Below are positions 9,990-18,065 of a DNA stretch of 64,000 nucleotides, in pieces. Every line of letters starts with the position of its first letter. Position 1 is the stretch's first letter. The notes below the pieces were generated by a model. That model worked only from the letters and a program-made list of their open reading frames with translations, was not told where the DNA came from and made no database searches. This stretch comes from Pseudoalteromonas luteoviolacea H33-S (GTDB lineage: Bacteria; Pseudomonadota; Gammaproteobacteria; Enterobacterales; Alteromonadaceae): NCBI RefSeq assembly GCF_001625695.1, contig NZ_AUXY01000074.1, positions 79,469 through 143,468 of the forward strand, written 5' to 3'. The position numbers and the translations under genes are program-made.

Positions 9990-10639
9990 TACCTGCTTTA
10001 TCATTTTGCTCGACCATGGTGTTTCTTATCGTTGAGAAACACCACACTTCATCTATCTCTTTTTGGACAATATATTCAAGGCGCTGATAGTTATAGCTCA
10101 CATGCAGGACTTAACTTTGATAAAAGCCAATGGCGGTTTGGTACTGTTTCTATCATTTATTACGTTGACGGCTAGACGATACAAGCCAATATTATAGGTG
10201 ATCACGACATTGCATATGATTCTAAATCACAATTGGCGCATGAAACCGTCTAGGTCTAGGATATTCACAGTCATTCATTTGAGCCCTGATTAATACATGC
10301 CTTTGAGCACTCACAATTTTTATTGTTTAGGATTAGTTCTTTAAGCCAAAAACCTGCATAAAAGACTTTTAGACATAATTAGAAGCGTTTAGAGCATACA
10401 TACTTTAAGTGCGCAAAGAGATAATACCTTATAAGCCAGCCGATGCTGGTGAGATTAGATTTCAATGAATGCTTCAAGTCAGGTCTTGAAGGCTGTGTTA
10501 TATGAAATTGAAACAGCTTAGATACCATACAATATTAACGTGATAACGTGCTACACTCTATTAACATTGTGGTCTGTTTGTTAGATAGGGTAATTAAGTA
10601 GGTTTCTGACACAGAATAGACTTTTCAATCAGGTAGCTT
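9990..10639. other. Gene-free region between DUF4331 gene and egtB
   Basis: About 650 bases without an intact gene. A 10-bp hairpin lies at 10017-10044 (TGGTGTTTCT / AGAAACACCA) but has no T-run. The frame of the DUF4331 gene stays open beyond its stop to 10175 with protein-like composition near the end (GADSYSSHAGLNFDKSQWRF), possibly a gene remnant. Three small hairpins cluster at 10436-10513 in front of egtB. Promoter elements for egtB must lie in the last part but I cannot pick them with confidence. Confidence 0.5.
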
Positions 10640-11914
10640 ATGAACCGACAGCAACCAATCGAGAAAACAAAGATTACACATTTAATTGATGAGTATCTGA
10701 GGAACAGAGCGCACTCAACTGCCTTATGCGCAAGCTTACAAGTTGAAGATTATGCAGTTCAACCTAGTGCTGAAGTCAGTCCGCCGAAGTGGCACTTAGG
10801 CCACACAACGTGGTTTTTTGAAGAAGTTATTTTGGTTAAATACATGACAGATTACTCAAGGTATCACCAAGGGTATCGCATGCTGTTTAATTCATACTAC
10901 AAATCAGCTGGCGAACATTGGTTGCAAAGTCAGCGTGGGAGCCTATCAAGACCAACGGTTAATGAGGTTATTCATTATCGAAACTATGTAGATCAACAAG
11001 TTGTAGACTTTTTGTCCTTTACTGATTTGGACGAAGTAGTACTTTCCTTACTAGAGATCGGGTTACATCACGAGCAGCAGCATCAGGAGCTGTTGCTTAT
11101 GGATATTAAGTATATTTTGGGCTGTAACCCACTTTCTCCCGTTTATTGCGACCAATCGTTAGACATCTCAAAGCCAGAAAATGCACGCTGGCGTGTTTTT
11201 GACGAAGGCATTTATGAAGTGGGTGCCATAAATAGGGGGTTTGCCTATGACAATGAAAAACCAAGGCACAAGCGCTACAACTATGGATTTGCGATTAGTG
11301 AAAACACAATCACAAATGGCGAGTATTTGGCGTTTATTCAAGATAATGGGTATGACAGAGCAGAATTTTGGCTGAGCTTGGGGTGGGAGTGGGTAAACGA
11401 GAGTAAAATTGCCCACCCTTTATATTGGCAAAAGATAGAAAATGAATGGTTTGAGTTTACACTACATGGTTTGATGCCATTAGACCTCAATCTTCCTGTC
11501 ACACATATAAGCTACTTTGAAGCAGACGCGTTTGCTAACTGGAAAGGCTTAAGGTTACCGACAGAGCATGAGCTGGAGGTTTATTTGCAAGCAAACTCAG
11601 CTGTTGCGGTGATTTCAGGTATCAATAAGCGCAATGGCAATCTTGCAAGCATTTATCACCCTATAGCGAGTGGCGTGCCTTTTGGGCAAGTTTGGTGTTG
11701 GACTAAAAGTCATTATTCGGGCTATCCCGGTTACAAGCCATATCAGGGCATGCTGAACGAATACAATGGCAAATTTATGTGCAATCAGTTTGTTTTGAGG
11801 GGCGGGTGTGTGGCCACACCCGGCGATCATTATCGTCACAGTTATCGCAATTTTTATCAACCACATCAGCGCTGGATGTTTTCTGGCATCAGGCTAGCAG
11901 AGGATATTGAATGA
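10640..11914 (+). CDS. egtB: Ergothioneine biosynthesis sulfoxide synthase EgtB-like
   Basis: EgtB is a mononuclear non-heme iron enzyme joining hercynine to a cysteine-containing thiol with O2. The 424-residue chain has a DinB-like N-terminal domain and a C-terminal formylglycine-enzyme (FGE-sulfatase) fold (EVGAINRGFAYDNEKPRH, then LRLPTEHELE and FVLRGGCVATPGDHYRHSYRNFY). The likely iron ligands are His55 (HLGH) and the HEQQH pair His144/His148. Size fits a stand-alone EgtB, not the larger fused OvoA. It overlaps the next gene egtD by 4 bases (ATGA), so the two are translationally coupled. Whether it uses gamma-glutamylcysteine or free cysteine cannot be told; no egtA, egtC or egtE is seen in the window. 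Confidence 0.92.
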   Translation: MNRQQPIEKTKITHLIDEYLRNRAHSTALCASLQVEDYAVQPSAEVSPPKWHLGHTTWFFEEVILVKYMTDYSRYHQGYRMLFNSYYKSAGEHWLQSQRGSLSRPTVNEVIHYRNYVDQQVVDFLSFTDLDEVVLSLLEIGLHHEQQHQELLLMDIKYILGCNPLSPVYCDQSLDISKPENARWRVFDEGIYEVGAINRGFAYDNEKPRHKRYNYGFAISENTITNGEYLAFIQDNGYDRAEFWLSLGWEWVNESKIAHPLYWQKIENEWFEFTLHGLMPLDLNLPVTHISYFEADAFANWKGLRLPTEHELEVYLQANSAVAVISGINKRNGNLASIYHPIASGVPFGQVWCWTKSHYSGYPGYKPYQGMLNEYNGKFMCNQFVLRGGCVATPGDHYRHSYRNFYQPHQRWMFSGIRLAEDIE

Positions 11915-12909
11915 CACACTTTAGATTATTCACGCAAGATACACATGGTGAAAGTACACAAGATGACCAGCTAGCCATTGACGTATTGATAGGGTTAAGT
12001 GCGCCTTCAAAGCACCTGTCTGCAAAGTACTTTTACGATGATACGGGAAGTGAAATTTTCCAAAAAATTACCCAGCATCAAGATTACTATTTGACCGCGA
12101 AAGAAGTGGAAATCATCACCAATATTAACAAACAGTTAGCTGATGTGATTGATGAGCAAGAAATTGACATTATCGAATTAGGCGTTGGGGATGGACATAA
12201 AAGTCAGTTAATTATTGATGGCTTTTTGAAAAGTGGCTGCAAAGTAAACTTTTATCCCATCGATATTTCAGAAAAAGCCATGTTCATGCTACAAGAAAAT
12301 ATTATGCCCAATGATAACCTGGTAATTCATGGTGTGGTAGCTGAGTACTTTGACGGATTAAAGCTCGTCAGGGGTCAGTCTACAAATAAGCAGTTGGTTT
12401 TATTTTTAGGCTCTAATATTGGCAATTTTAATCGCGAGCAAAGTCTTGGGTTTCTCAGAAAGTTATGGGCGAGTCTTAAAGCGGATGACTTTATATTCAT
12501 TGGTTTTGATTTAAAGAAGGACGTCAAGAAACTCACCGCAGCGTATAACGACGAAGATGGCTTAACTGCAAAGTTTAATCTCAATTTGTTGAGTCGAATA
12601 AACAAAGAGTTAGGCGCGAATTTCGAGCTAGATAAATTCCAACATTTTGGCGTTTATAATCCAGTTTTAGGCGCCATGGAAAGTTATGTACTTTCGACTG
12701 AAAAGCAAGAAGTGTACATCTCGGCGCTACAAAGAGCGTTTCAATTTGATGCATATGAAGCGATCCATTTCGAGTATTCTTATAAGTTTTCAACAAATGA
12801 TATTGAGCGATTGTCTCAACAAAGTGGTTTTCATGTGGTTAAGCATTTCACTGATAGTAATCAGTATTTTGTAGACTCCTTATGGCAAGTCGTGAAAGAA
12901 GAGCGTTAA
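11911..12909 (+). CDS. egtD: L-histidine N(alpha)-methyltransferase EgtD
   Basis: EgtD trimethylates histidine with S-adenosylmethionine to form hercynine, the substrate of EgtB. The 332-residue protein has the family N-terminal signature LSAKYFYDDTGSEIF, then YYLTAKEVEII, the SAM-binding loop IIELGVGDGHKS (about residues 87-98), and LFLGSNIGNFNREQ. Length matches the family (about 320). Its ATG overlaps the egtB stop codon. Together with egtB it provides the two essential steps to hercynylcysteine sulfoxide; the final C-S lyase is not in the window and may be supplied by an unlinked PLP enzyme (inference). Confidence 0.94.
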   Translation: MTHFRLFTQDTHGESTQDDQLAIDVLIGLSAPSKHLSAKYFYDDTGSEIFQKITQHQDYYLTAKEVEIITNINKQLADVIDEQEIDIIELGVGDGHKSQLIIDGFLKSGCKVNFYPIDISEKAMFMLQENIMPNDNLVIHGVVAEYFDGLKLVRGQSTNKQLVLFLGSNIGNFNREQSLGFLRKLWASLKADDFIFIGFDLKKDVKKLTAAYNDEDGLTAKFNLNLLSRINKELGANFELDKFQHFGVYNPVLGAMESYVLSTEKQEVYISALQRAFQFDAYEAIHFEYSYKFSTNDIERLSQQSGFHVVKHFTDSNQYFVDSLWQVVKEER

Positions 12910-13023
12910 TTACTTTCCACTGTAGAGGTATTTGAGTACAAGGTAGTGTTTGTGACAATGTGCTTATACCTCTTTGATGTATAGATAGCTAGCCTTTAAG
13001 ACTAAATACAACCATGAGTAAGA

Positions 13024-13824
13024 TTGTTTGATATGAAGATGTACGGTGTTCGGCGAGTATTTTGCTCGGAGCATTACCTTGGCAATCTTGCTGACGTGAA
13101 TTTATGTGATGATCTCAATGAGTTTCACGATACACACGGCCTTCAAAAAATCGCGAGTACTAATACAGTCGCTGCAACTGCGTTTTTGGTTAAATATGCC
13201 GACTGCAAATTTGGTATCCGGTGGTTTTCACCATACGGTGAAATTCAATTTTGTGGTCATGCAACGCTTGCTGCGGCTGGGGTGCTAACATCCACCTTCA
13301 CCAATGCTGGAAAAGAAATCACTTTTGAATCGTCGAATCAGACAATATGTGTTTCTCATCAAGGGGGCGAGCTTTTTGTTATGTGCTTGCCGCAAGCGAG
13401 CCTTGAAATAACAACAGACTTTGATCATATATTTCCGGTGTTTAACCAAACGCTGAGTAATATTAAACACACAGAGCCTAATGACGGGTATTTCGTTGCA
13501 CAAGCAGCAAATAAGCAAGATCTGATTGAGTTAGATTTCAATGCCAAGGAATACATCAACTGCACTCGTCGAGCGTTGCTAGTGACCACAAATCATGGCT
13601 TAGGTAGTGATGGTTTTTATTTCAGATACTTTGCACCTCAATATGGCAGCAAAGAAGATCAAGCGACAGGCTCGGTGGCTCCATTGCTGGCTTCTTATTG
13701 GCAGATACCAGCCAACAAAATATTTAATTGCCATCAGTTATCTGTAGGTGGTGGGTATTATCAAATTTATAAAACTGCACAGCAAGTTTGCGTGATAGCA
13801 AAAGTGCTCAAATTAGAATATTAA
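13024..13824 (+). CDS. PhzF-family isomerase-like protein lacking the usual catalytic glutamate
   Basis: A 266-residue protein of the PhzF/diaminopimelate-epimerase fold. Recognisable are RWFSPYGEIQFCGHATLAAAGVL (family GHAT motif) and the second-domain EDQATGSVAPLLASYW (family EDPATGS motif). In PhzF the catalytic Glu45 lies in NLSETxFV; here the aligned stretch is NTVAATAFL, with Ala51 at the Glu position, so the typical isomerase chemistry may be lost or altered. The substrate is unknown. The start is uncertain: TTG 13024 or ATG 13033, neither with a strong ribosome-binding site. It follows egtD by 114 bases and ends at a bidirectional terminator facing nrdA. Confidence 0.8.
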   Translation: MFDMKMYGVRRVFCSEHYLGNLADVNLCDDLNEFHDTHGLQKIASTNTVAATAFLVKYADCKFGIRWFSPYGEIQFCGHATLAAAGVLTSTFTNAGKEITFESSNQTICVSHQGGELFVMCLPQASLEITTDFDHIFPVFNQTLSNIKHTEPNDGYFVAQAANKQDLIELDFNAKEYINCTRRALLVTTNHGLGSDGFYFRYFAPQYGSKEDQATGSVAPLLASYWQIPANKIFNCHQLSVGGGYYQIYKTAQQVCVIAKVLKLEY

Positions 13825-13864
13825 ATTCGATAGTGTATGATTGAATAATTGAATTGTGTATACG

Positions 13865-13892
13865 AAAAAGCCCAGCATATGCTGGGCTTTTT
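13865..13892. terminator. Bidirectional terminator between the phzF-like gene and nrdA
   Basis: Perfect palindrome AAAAAGCCCAGCAT and its complement, giving a GC-rich hairpin flanked by A- and T-tracts. It serves the phzF-like gene on the plus strand and nrdA on the minus strand. Confidence 0.92.
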
Positions 13893-13909
13893 GATTCTTG
13901 ACAGGCTTG

Positions 13910-16195
13910 TTAAATCTTACAAGCGCCGCCTTCACAGCCGTCATCTTCAGGCTCTGGTTTTAATTCGTCCTGTGCATCAGCAGCACCATCACGTGTGTTA
14001 TGGTAGTAAAGCGTCTTAACACCTAGCTTGTATGCTGTTAGTAGGTCTTTTAACAATAACTTCATTGGTACTTTACCGCCTTCAAACTTAGTTGGGTCGT
14101 AGTTTGTATTTGCAGAGATTGTTTGGTCGACAAACTTCTGCATGATACCAACTAGGCCTAAATAACCATCGTTAGAAGGGATGTCCCATAGTAGTTCGTA
14201 CTGCTCTTTAAGTTTCTCATACTCAGGCACAACTTGCTTTAGGATACCGTCTTTACTTGCCTTAACACTGATATGCCCGCGAGGCGGTTCAATACCATTT
14301 GTTGCGTTTGAGATCTGCGATGAAGTTTCAGAAGGCATTAGCGCTGATAGCGTTGAGTTTCTCATGCCATGCTCTTGAACACTTGCTCTTAGCGCGTCCC
14401 AGTCAAGGTGAAGTGGCTCGTCACAGATTGCATCGATGTCTTTTTTATAAGTATCGATAGGCATAATACCTTGTGAGTATGTTGTCTCATTAAATTTAGG
14501 ACATGCACCGCGTTCTTTTGCAAGTTCGTTAGAGGCTTTCATCAAGTAGTATTGAATTGCTTCAAATGTTTTATGCGTTAGGCCATTCGCGCTGCCGTCT
14601 GAATACTTCTTACCATTCTTAGCTAGGTAATAAGCAAAGTTAATGACACCTATACCCAGAGTACGACGTCCCATTGTAGCTGTGTGTGCTGCTGGTACTG
14701 GGTAATCTTGGAAATCTAATAGATTATCAAGTGCACGAACTGCTAGCTCTGCTAATTCTTCAAGCTCAGATAAATCTTCAATAGCACCTAAGTTAAATGC
14801 AGACAGTGTACAGAGCGCAATTTCACCTTCAGCGTCATTGACGTTGTTCAACGGCTTAGTTGGCAGCGCAATTTCTAAACATAAGTTAGATTGACGGATA
14901 GGGGCTACTTTTGAGTCAAATGGGCTGTGTGTATTACAGTGGTCAACATTTTGTAAGTAAATACGACCCGTGCTAGCACGCTCTTGAGCAAACATTGAGA
15001 ACAGTTCAATCGCTTTGATACGCTTTTTACGAATAGACTCGTCTTGCTCGTACTTTAAGTATAATTCTTCGAAAAGTTCCTGATCTTCAAAAAATGCATC
15101 GTATAGCCCTGGTGTGTCTGATGGGCTAAATAGGGTAATGTAGTCATCTTTCAATAAACGCGCATACATTGTTTTATTGAACTGTACGCCGTAGTCAAGG
15201 TGACGAACACGGTTTTCTTCTACACCACGGTTATTTTTTAGAACCAGTAAGTTTTCAACTTCTAGGTGCCAAAGTGGGTAGAATAAAGTTGCAGCACCGC
15301 CACGCACACCGCCTTGTGAACAGCTTTTCACTGCTGTTTGGAAGTGTTTGTAGAATGGAATACAGCCAGTATGGAATGCTTCACCATTGCGGATTGGGCT
15401 ACCAAGTGCACGAATGCGGCCTGCGTTTACACCGATACCGGCACGTTGACTCACATATTTAACAATCGCTGAAGAAGAAGCATTGATTGAATCTAGGCTA
15501 TCATCACACTCAATAAGCACGCATGAGCTGAACTGACGTGTCGGTGTACGAACACCCGCCATGATAGGTGTTGGTAGTGAGATTTTGAATTGTGACACAG
15601 CGTCATAGAAACGCTTGATGTAATCTAAACGTGTTTCTTTGTCATAATCAGCAAATAGGCTTGCCGCTACTAATATATATAAGAACTGCGCGCTCTCATA
15701 AATCTCACCAGTTACACGGTTTTGAACTAAATATTTACCTTCTAACTGCTTGACTGCCGCGTAGCTGAAAGTCATATCGCGACTGTGGTCAAGGTAGTCA
15801 TTTAGTTCATTGAACTCCTCACGAGTGTAGTCTTTCAATAGGTGCTCGTCGTAACGCTTGTCGTCAACGAGCTTTGCAACATGGTCATATAAGTGCGGAG
15901 GCTCAAACTGGCCATATGCTTTTTTTCTTAAATGGAACACTGCAAGACGTGCTGCAAGATATTGATAATCAGGCGTGTCTTTAGAGATTAAATCTGCAGC
16001 TGCTTTGATGATTGTTTCATGGATATCTTCAGTACGGATCCCATCGTAAAACTGGATATGAGATTTTAATTCCACTTGAGAGACCGACACATTGTCTAAG
16101 CCTTCGGCTGCCCAAGTAATAACACGATGGATTTTATCTAAATCAAGCGGTTCTTTACGACCGTTTCTTTTACTGACAGATAATTGTTGGTTCAT
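13910..16195 (-). CDS. nrdA: Ribonucleoside-diphosphate reductase class Ia, alpha subunit
   Basis: NrdA is the large catalytic subunit that reduces ribonucleoside diphosphates to deoxyribonucleotides, using a radical generated in NrdB and electrons from thioredoxin or glutaredoxin. The 761 residues include the N-terminal ATP-cone (KRNGRKEPLDLDKIHRVI), the active-site finger with NLCLEIALPTKP and the C-terminal redox pair in DDGCEGGACKI. Size equals E. coli NrdA. Two NrdR boxes lie 46-92 bases upstream and a DnaA box further up. The terminator at 13865 follows directly, so nrdB, normally the next gene, is not here; it must lie elsewhere. Confidence 0.97.
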   Translation of the reverse strand: MNQQLSVSKRNGRKEPLDLDKIHRVITWAAEGLDNVSVSQVELKSHIQFYDGIRTEDIHETIIKAAADLISKDTPDYQYLAARLAVFHLRKKAYGQFEPPHLYDHVAKLVDDKRYDEHLLKDYTREEFNELNDYLDHSRDMTFSYAAVKQLEGKYLVQNRVTGEIYESAQFLYILVAASLFADYDKETRLDYIKRFYDAVSQFKISLPTPIMAGVRTPTRQFSSCVLIECDDSLDSINASSSAIVKYVSQRAGIGVNAGRIRALGSPIRNGEAFHTGCIPFYKHFQTAVKSCSQGGVRGGAATLFYPLWHLEVENLLVLKNNRGVEENRVRHLDYGVQFNKTMYARLLKDDYITLFSPSDTPGLYDAFFEDQELFEELYLKYEQDESIRKKRIKAIELFSMFAQERASTGRIYLQNVDHCNTHSPFDSKVAPIRQSNLCLEIALPTKPLNNVNDAEGEIALCTLSAFNLGAIEDLSELEELAELAVRALDNLLDFQDYPVPAAHTATMGRRTLGIGVINFAYYLAKNGKKYSDGSANGLTHKTFEAIQYYLMKASNELAKERGACPKFNETTYSQGIMPIDTYKKDIDAICDEPLHLDWDALRASVQEHGMRNSTLSALMPSETSSQISNATNGIEPPRGHISVKASKDGILKQVVPEYEKLKEQYELLWDIPSNDGYLGLVGIMQKFVDQTISANTNYDPTKFEGGKVPMKLLLKDLLTAYKLGVKTLYYHNTRDGAADAQDELKPEPEDDGCEGGACKI

Positions 16196-16240
16196 AAGCT
16201 ATGCCCGTATTCCCAAATTCTTATATTGGTTAGGAAATCA

Positions 16241-16287
16241 CCACTAGATATGGTGCCTATTTGAAAGTGCATCACAAGATAGTGTGG
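16241..16287 (-). promoter_or_regulatory. Paired NrdR boxes upstream of nrdA
   Basis: Two 16-base sites of the NrdR form (xCAC-N8-GTGx) at 16241-16256 and 16272-16287, exactly 31 bases apart. Paired boxes with about three helical turns between them are the known arrangement for the NrdR repressor of ribonucleotide reductase genes. The pair ends 46 bases before the nrdA ATG. Confidence 0.75.
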
Positions 16288-16324
16288 TTGATACTATTTT
16301 GCAAGAGAACAACTTCACTCAAAT

Positions 16325-16333
16325 TGTGGATAA
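16325..16333 (-). promoter_or_regulatory. DnaA box upstream of nrdA
   Basis: A perfect consensus DnaA box, TTATCCACA read on the minus strand, 130 bases upstream of nrdA. E. coli nrdAB is also controlled by DnaA through such boxes, so a replication-linked control of nrdA is likely here. Confidence 0.65.
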
Positions 16334-16494
16334 CATTGGGATAAATTAACCGCGTTAGTGATTACTAACCTTATGCTATACACTAGGCCTGAGTGCGTAA
16401 AAAAATCAACTTCAGTTCATTAATTTTTGCCTTTTTTTAGCAAAAAAACTGAATGATTTTTTTCTGTTCAATTCTTTACCCAATTAAGTTTAAG

Positions 16495-16510
16495 ACACTA
16501 TATGTAGTGT
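16495..16510. promoter_or_regulatory. Additional NrdR-like box
   Basis: ACACTATATGTAGTGT matches the NrdR consensus at nearly every position. It lies 300 bases upstream of nrdA, just after the gph stop codon. A weaker half-site (CACTATATGTG) follows about 32 bases away at 16527-16542, overlapping the gph end. Confidence 0.6.
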
Positions 16511-16529
16511 CTCAAATTATAATTTTTCA

Positions 16530-17177
16530 CTATATGTGCGAAATCAGGTCAATTGGACGATTTGCGTTTACCTCTGCTTGCCATGATAGCGCTTCATCTA
16601 ATGAGGGAATAAAGCCCCACAGTGCAGCGACCGAGCGCATTTGTGCTGCTTTGGCTGCTTGTATATCTCGTTCTGCATCACCGACATATAAAGTTTGCAA
16701 GGCAGAAACTCCCAATTTTTCAGCTGCAAGCAATAGTGGTGCAGGGTGGGGTTTCGCTACATCAAGGGTATCTCCGCATACGACGACTTCAATATTTTTT
16801 AATGTAGTGATTTGTTGTAAAAGTGGGAAAGTTAAAAACTCTGGTTTGTTGGTAACTATACCGACTGCGATCCCCTTATCATGCAAAGATTGCAACATGT
16901 TATCGATCCCATCAAAACAATGGCTGTGGATAGCAATATTACTTTCATAATAATCTAAAACCTGCTGCCTCAAGGTCGCTAAGTCGTAGTTGATTAATTT
17001 GTCTTTAAAACCAACTTCAAGCAGGGCTTTGACGCCATTGGAAATGGCGGGACTGTACTCACTTTTTGAAAGAGTCGGTAATCCATGCTCTGTTAAAACA
17101 TGGTTTAGGGCAGCACCTAAATCATCACTGGTATCAAGTAAAGTGCCGTCTAAATCAAATAAAACGGCTTGTGTCAT
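16530..17177 (-). CDS. gph: Phosphoglycolate phosphatase (HAD superfamily)
   Basis: Gph hydrolyses 2-phosphoglycolate, for example that released during DNA repair. The 215 residues carry HAD motif [12 protein letters not shown] (nucleophile Asp8), motif II VTNKPE, the conserved lysine in VAKPHPAPL, and motif [17 protein letters not shown]. The cap domain lies between motifs I and II. Its ATG overlaps the ubiG stop by 4 bases, the ubiG-gph pairing found in many gammaproteobacteria. A HAD phosphatase of broader substrate range cannot be excluded from sequence alone. Confidence 0.9.
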   Translation of the reverse strand: MTQAVLFDLDGTLLDTSDDLGAALNHVLTEHGLPTLSKSEYSPAISNGVKALLEVGFKDKLINYDLATLRQQVLDYYESNIAIHSHCFDGIDNMLQSLHDKGIAVGIVTNKPEFLTFPLLQQITTLKNIEVVVCGDTLDVAKPHPAPLLLAAEKLGVSALQTLYVGDAERDIQAAKAAQMRSVAALWGFIPSLDEALSWQAEVNANRPIDLISHI

Positions 17178-17884
17178 GCTAGTTTCTCGAAGTGAAGTAG
17201 GTAATTTACACTAACATCGTCTGTTAGGGTAAACGTTTTAGTGAACGGGTTGTAACTAATTCCTGCTGATGCACGTACTTTTAAACCATGTTGCTCAGCC
17301 CAACCAATTAAAGTCGAAGGGCGAATGAACTTGTTATGATCGTGTGTACCTTCAGGTACCATTTTTAAAAGCTTCTCTGCGGCAACAACAGCTAATAAAT
17401 ACGCTTTATGTGTTTTATTTAGAGTAGAAAAAAATACGCTGGCTCCCGGCTTAGCAGCTTTTGCGACTGCGGCAATGATTGCAGCAGGGTCGGGTACATG
17501 TTCTAACATTTCCATGCAAGTTACCACATCAAACTGCTCAGGGTGCTCGTCAGCGAAAACTTCAGCGGGTATTTTTTGATAATCTACGCTGATTCCGCTT
17601 TCAAGGCTGTGAAGTTTAGCAACATTTAAAGGCTCTTGGCCCATATCAATGCCTGTCGCTTCTGCACCAAGCTTAGCCATACTCTCAGTTAAGATCCCGC
17701 CACCACATCCAACATCAAGTACTTTCTTCGAGAATAAGCCTGCACTTTTATCGTTGATGAAGTCCAACCTTAACGGGTTGATATCATGTAGCGGTTTAAA
17801 TTCTCCTTCTGTATCCCACCATCTTTCAGCGATTTCTTCGAATTTTGCGATTTCTTGGTGGTCTACATTTTGATGTTCGGTCAT
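17174..17884 (-). CDS. ubiG: Bifunctional ubiquinone biosynthesis O-methyltransferase UbiG
   Basis: UbiG performs both O-methylations of ubiquinone synthesis with S-adenosylmethionine. The 236 residues contain the family start [33 protein letters not shown] motif [17 protein letters not shown], and [14 protein letters not shown]. Length is typical. The ATG at 17884 follows a GGAAGC-containing leader. It is divergent from gyrA, sharing a 181-base intergenic region, and is coupled to gph by a 4-base overlap. Confidence 0.96.
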   Translation of the reverse strand: MTEHQNVDHQEIAKFEEIAERWWDTEGEFKPLHDINPLRLDFINDKSAGLFSKKVLDVGCGGGILTESMAKLGAEATGIDMGQEPLNVAKLHSLESGISVDYQKIPAEVFADEHPEQFDVVTCMEMLEHVPDPAAIIAAVAKAAKPGASVFFSTLNKTHKAYLLAVVAAEKLLKMVPEGTHDHNKFIRPSTLIGWAEQHGLKVRASAGISYNPFTKTFTLTDDVSVNYLLHFEKLA

Positions 17885-18065
17885 AAAAAGCTTCCTCGTT
17901 TATCTGGGCGCATTGTATTGGCTATTTATAAAAATACCAGACATTTTACGACTGCAAATTGAATTTACCTGTGTTACTATCGGCAGCCGAATAAATAATA
18001 ACTTAACCCTTTGTTGCTATTAGTGTGACACAAAAGGGCAAGACTCTGAAGGAAAGTGGTATCAA

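Noticed and set aside
16424..16446. TTTTTGC / GCAAAAA inverted repeat as a gph terminator
   Set aside because: Only one GC pair per arm and mostly A/T runs; could arise by chance in this AT-rich region.
16453..16950. 165-codon frame opposite gph
   Set aside because: Antisense shadow of gph and the NrdR-box region; no homology recognised.
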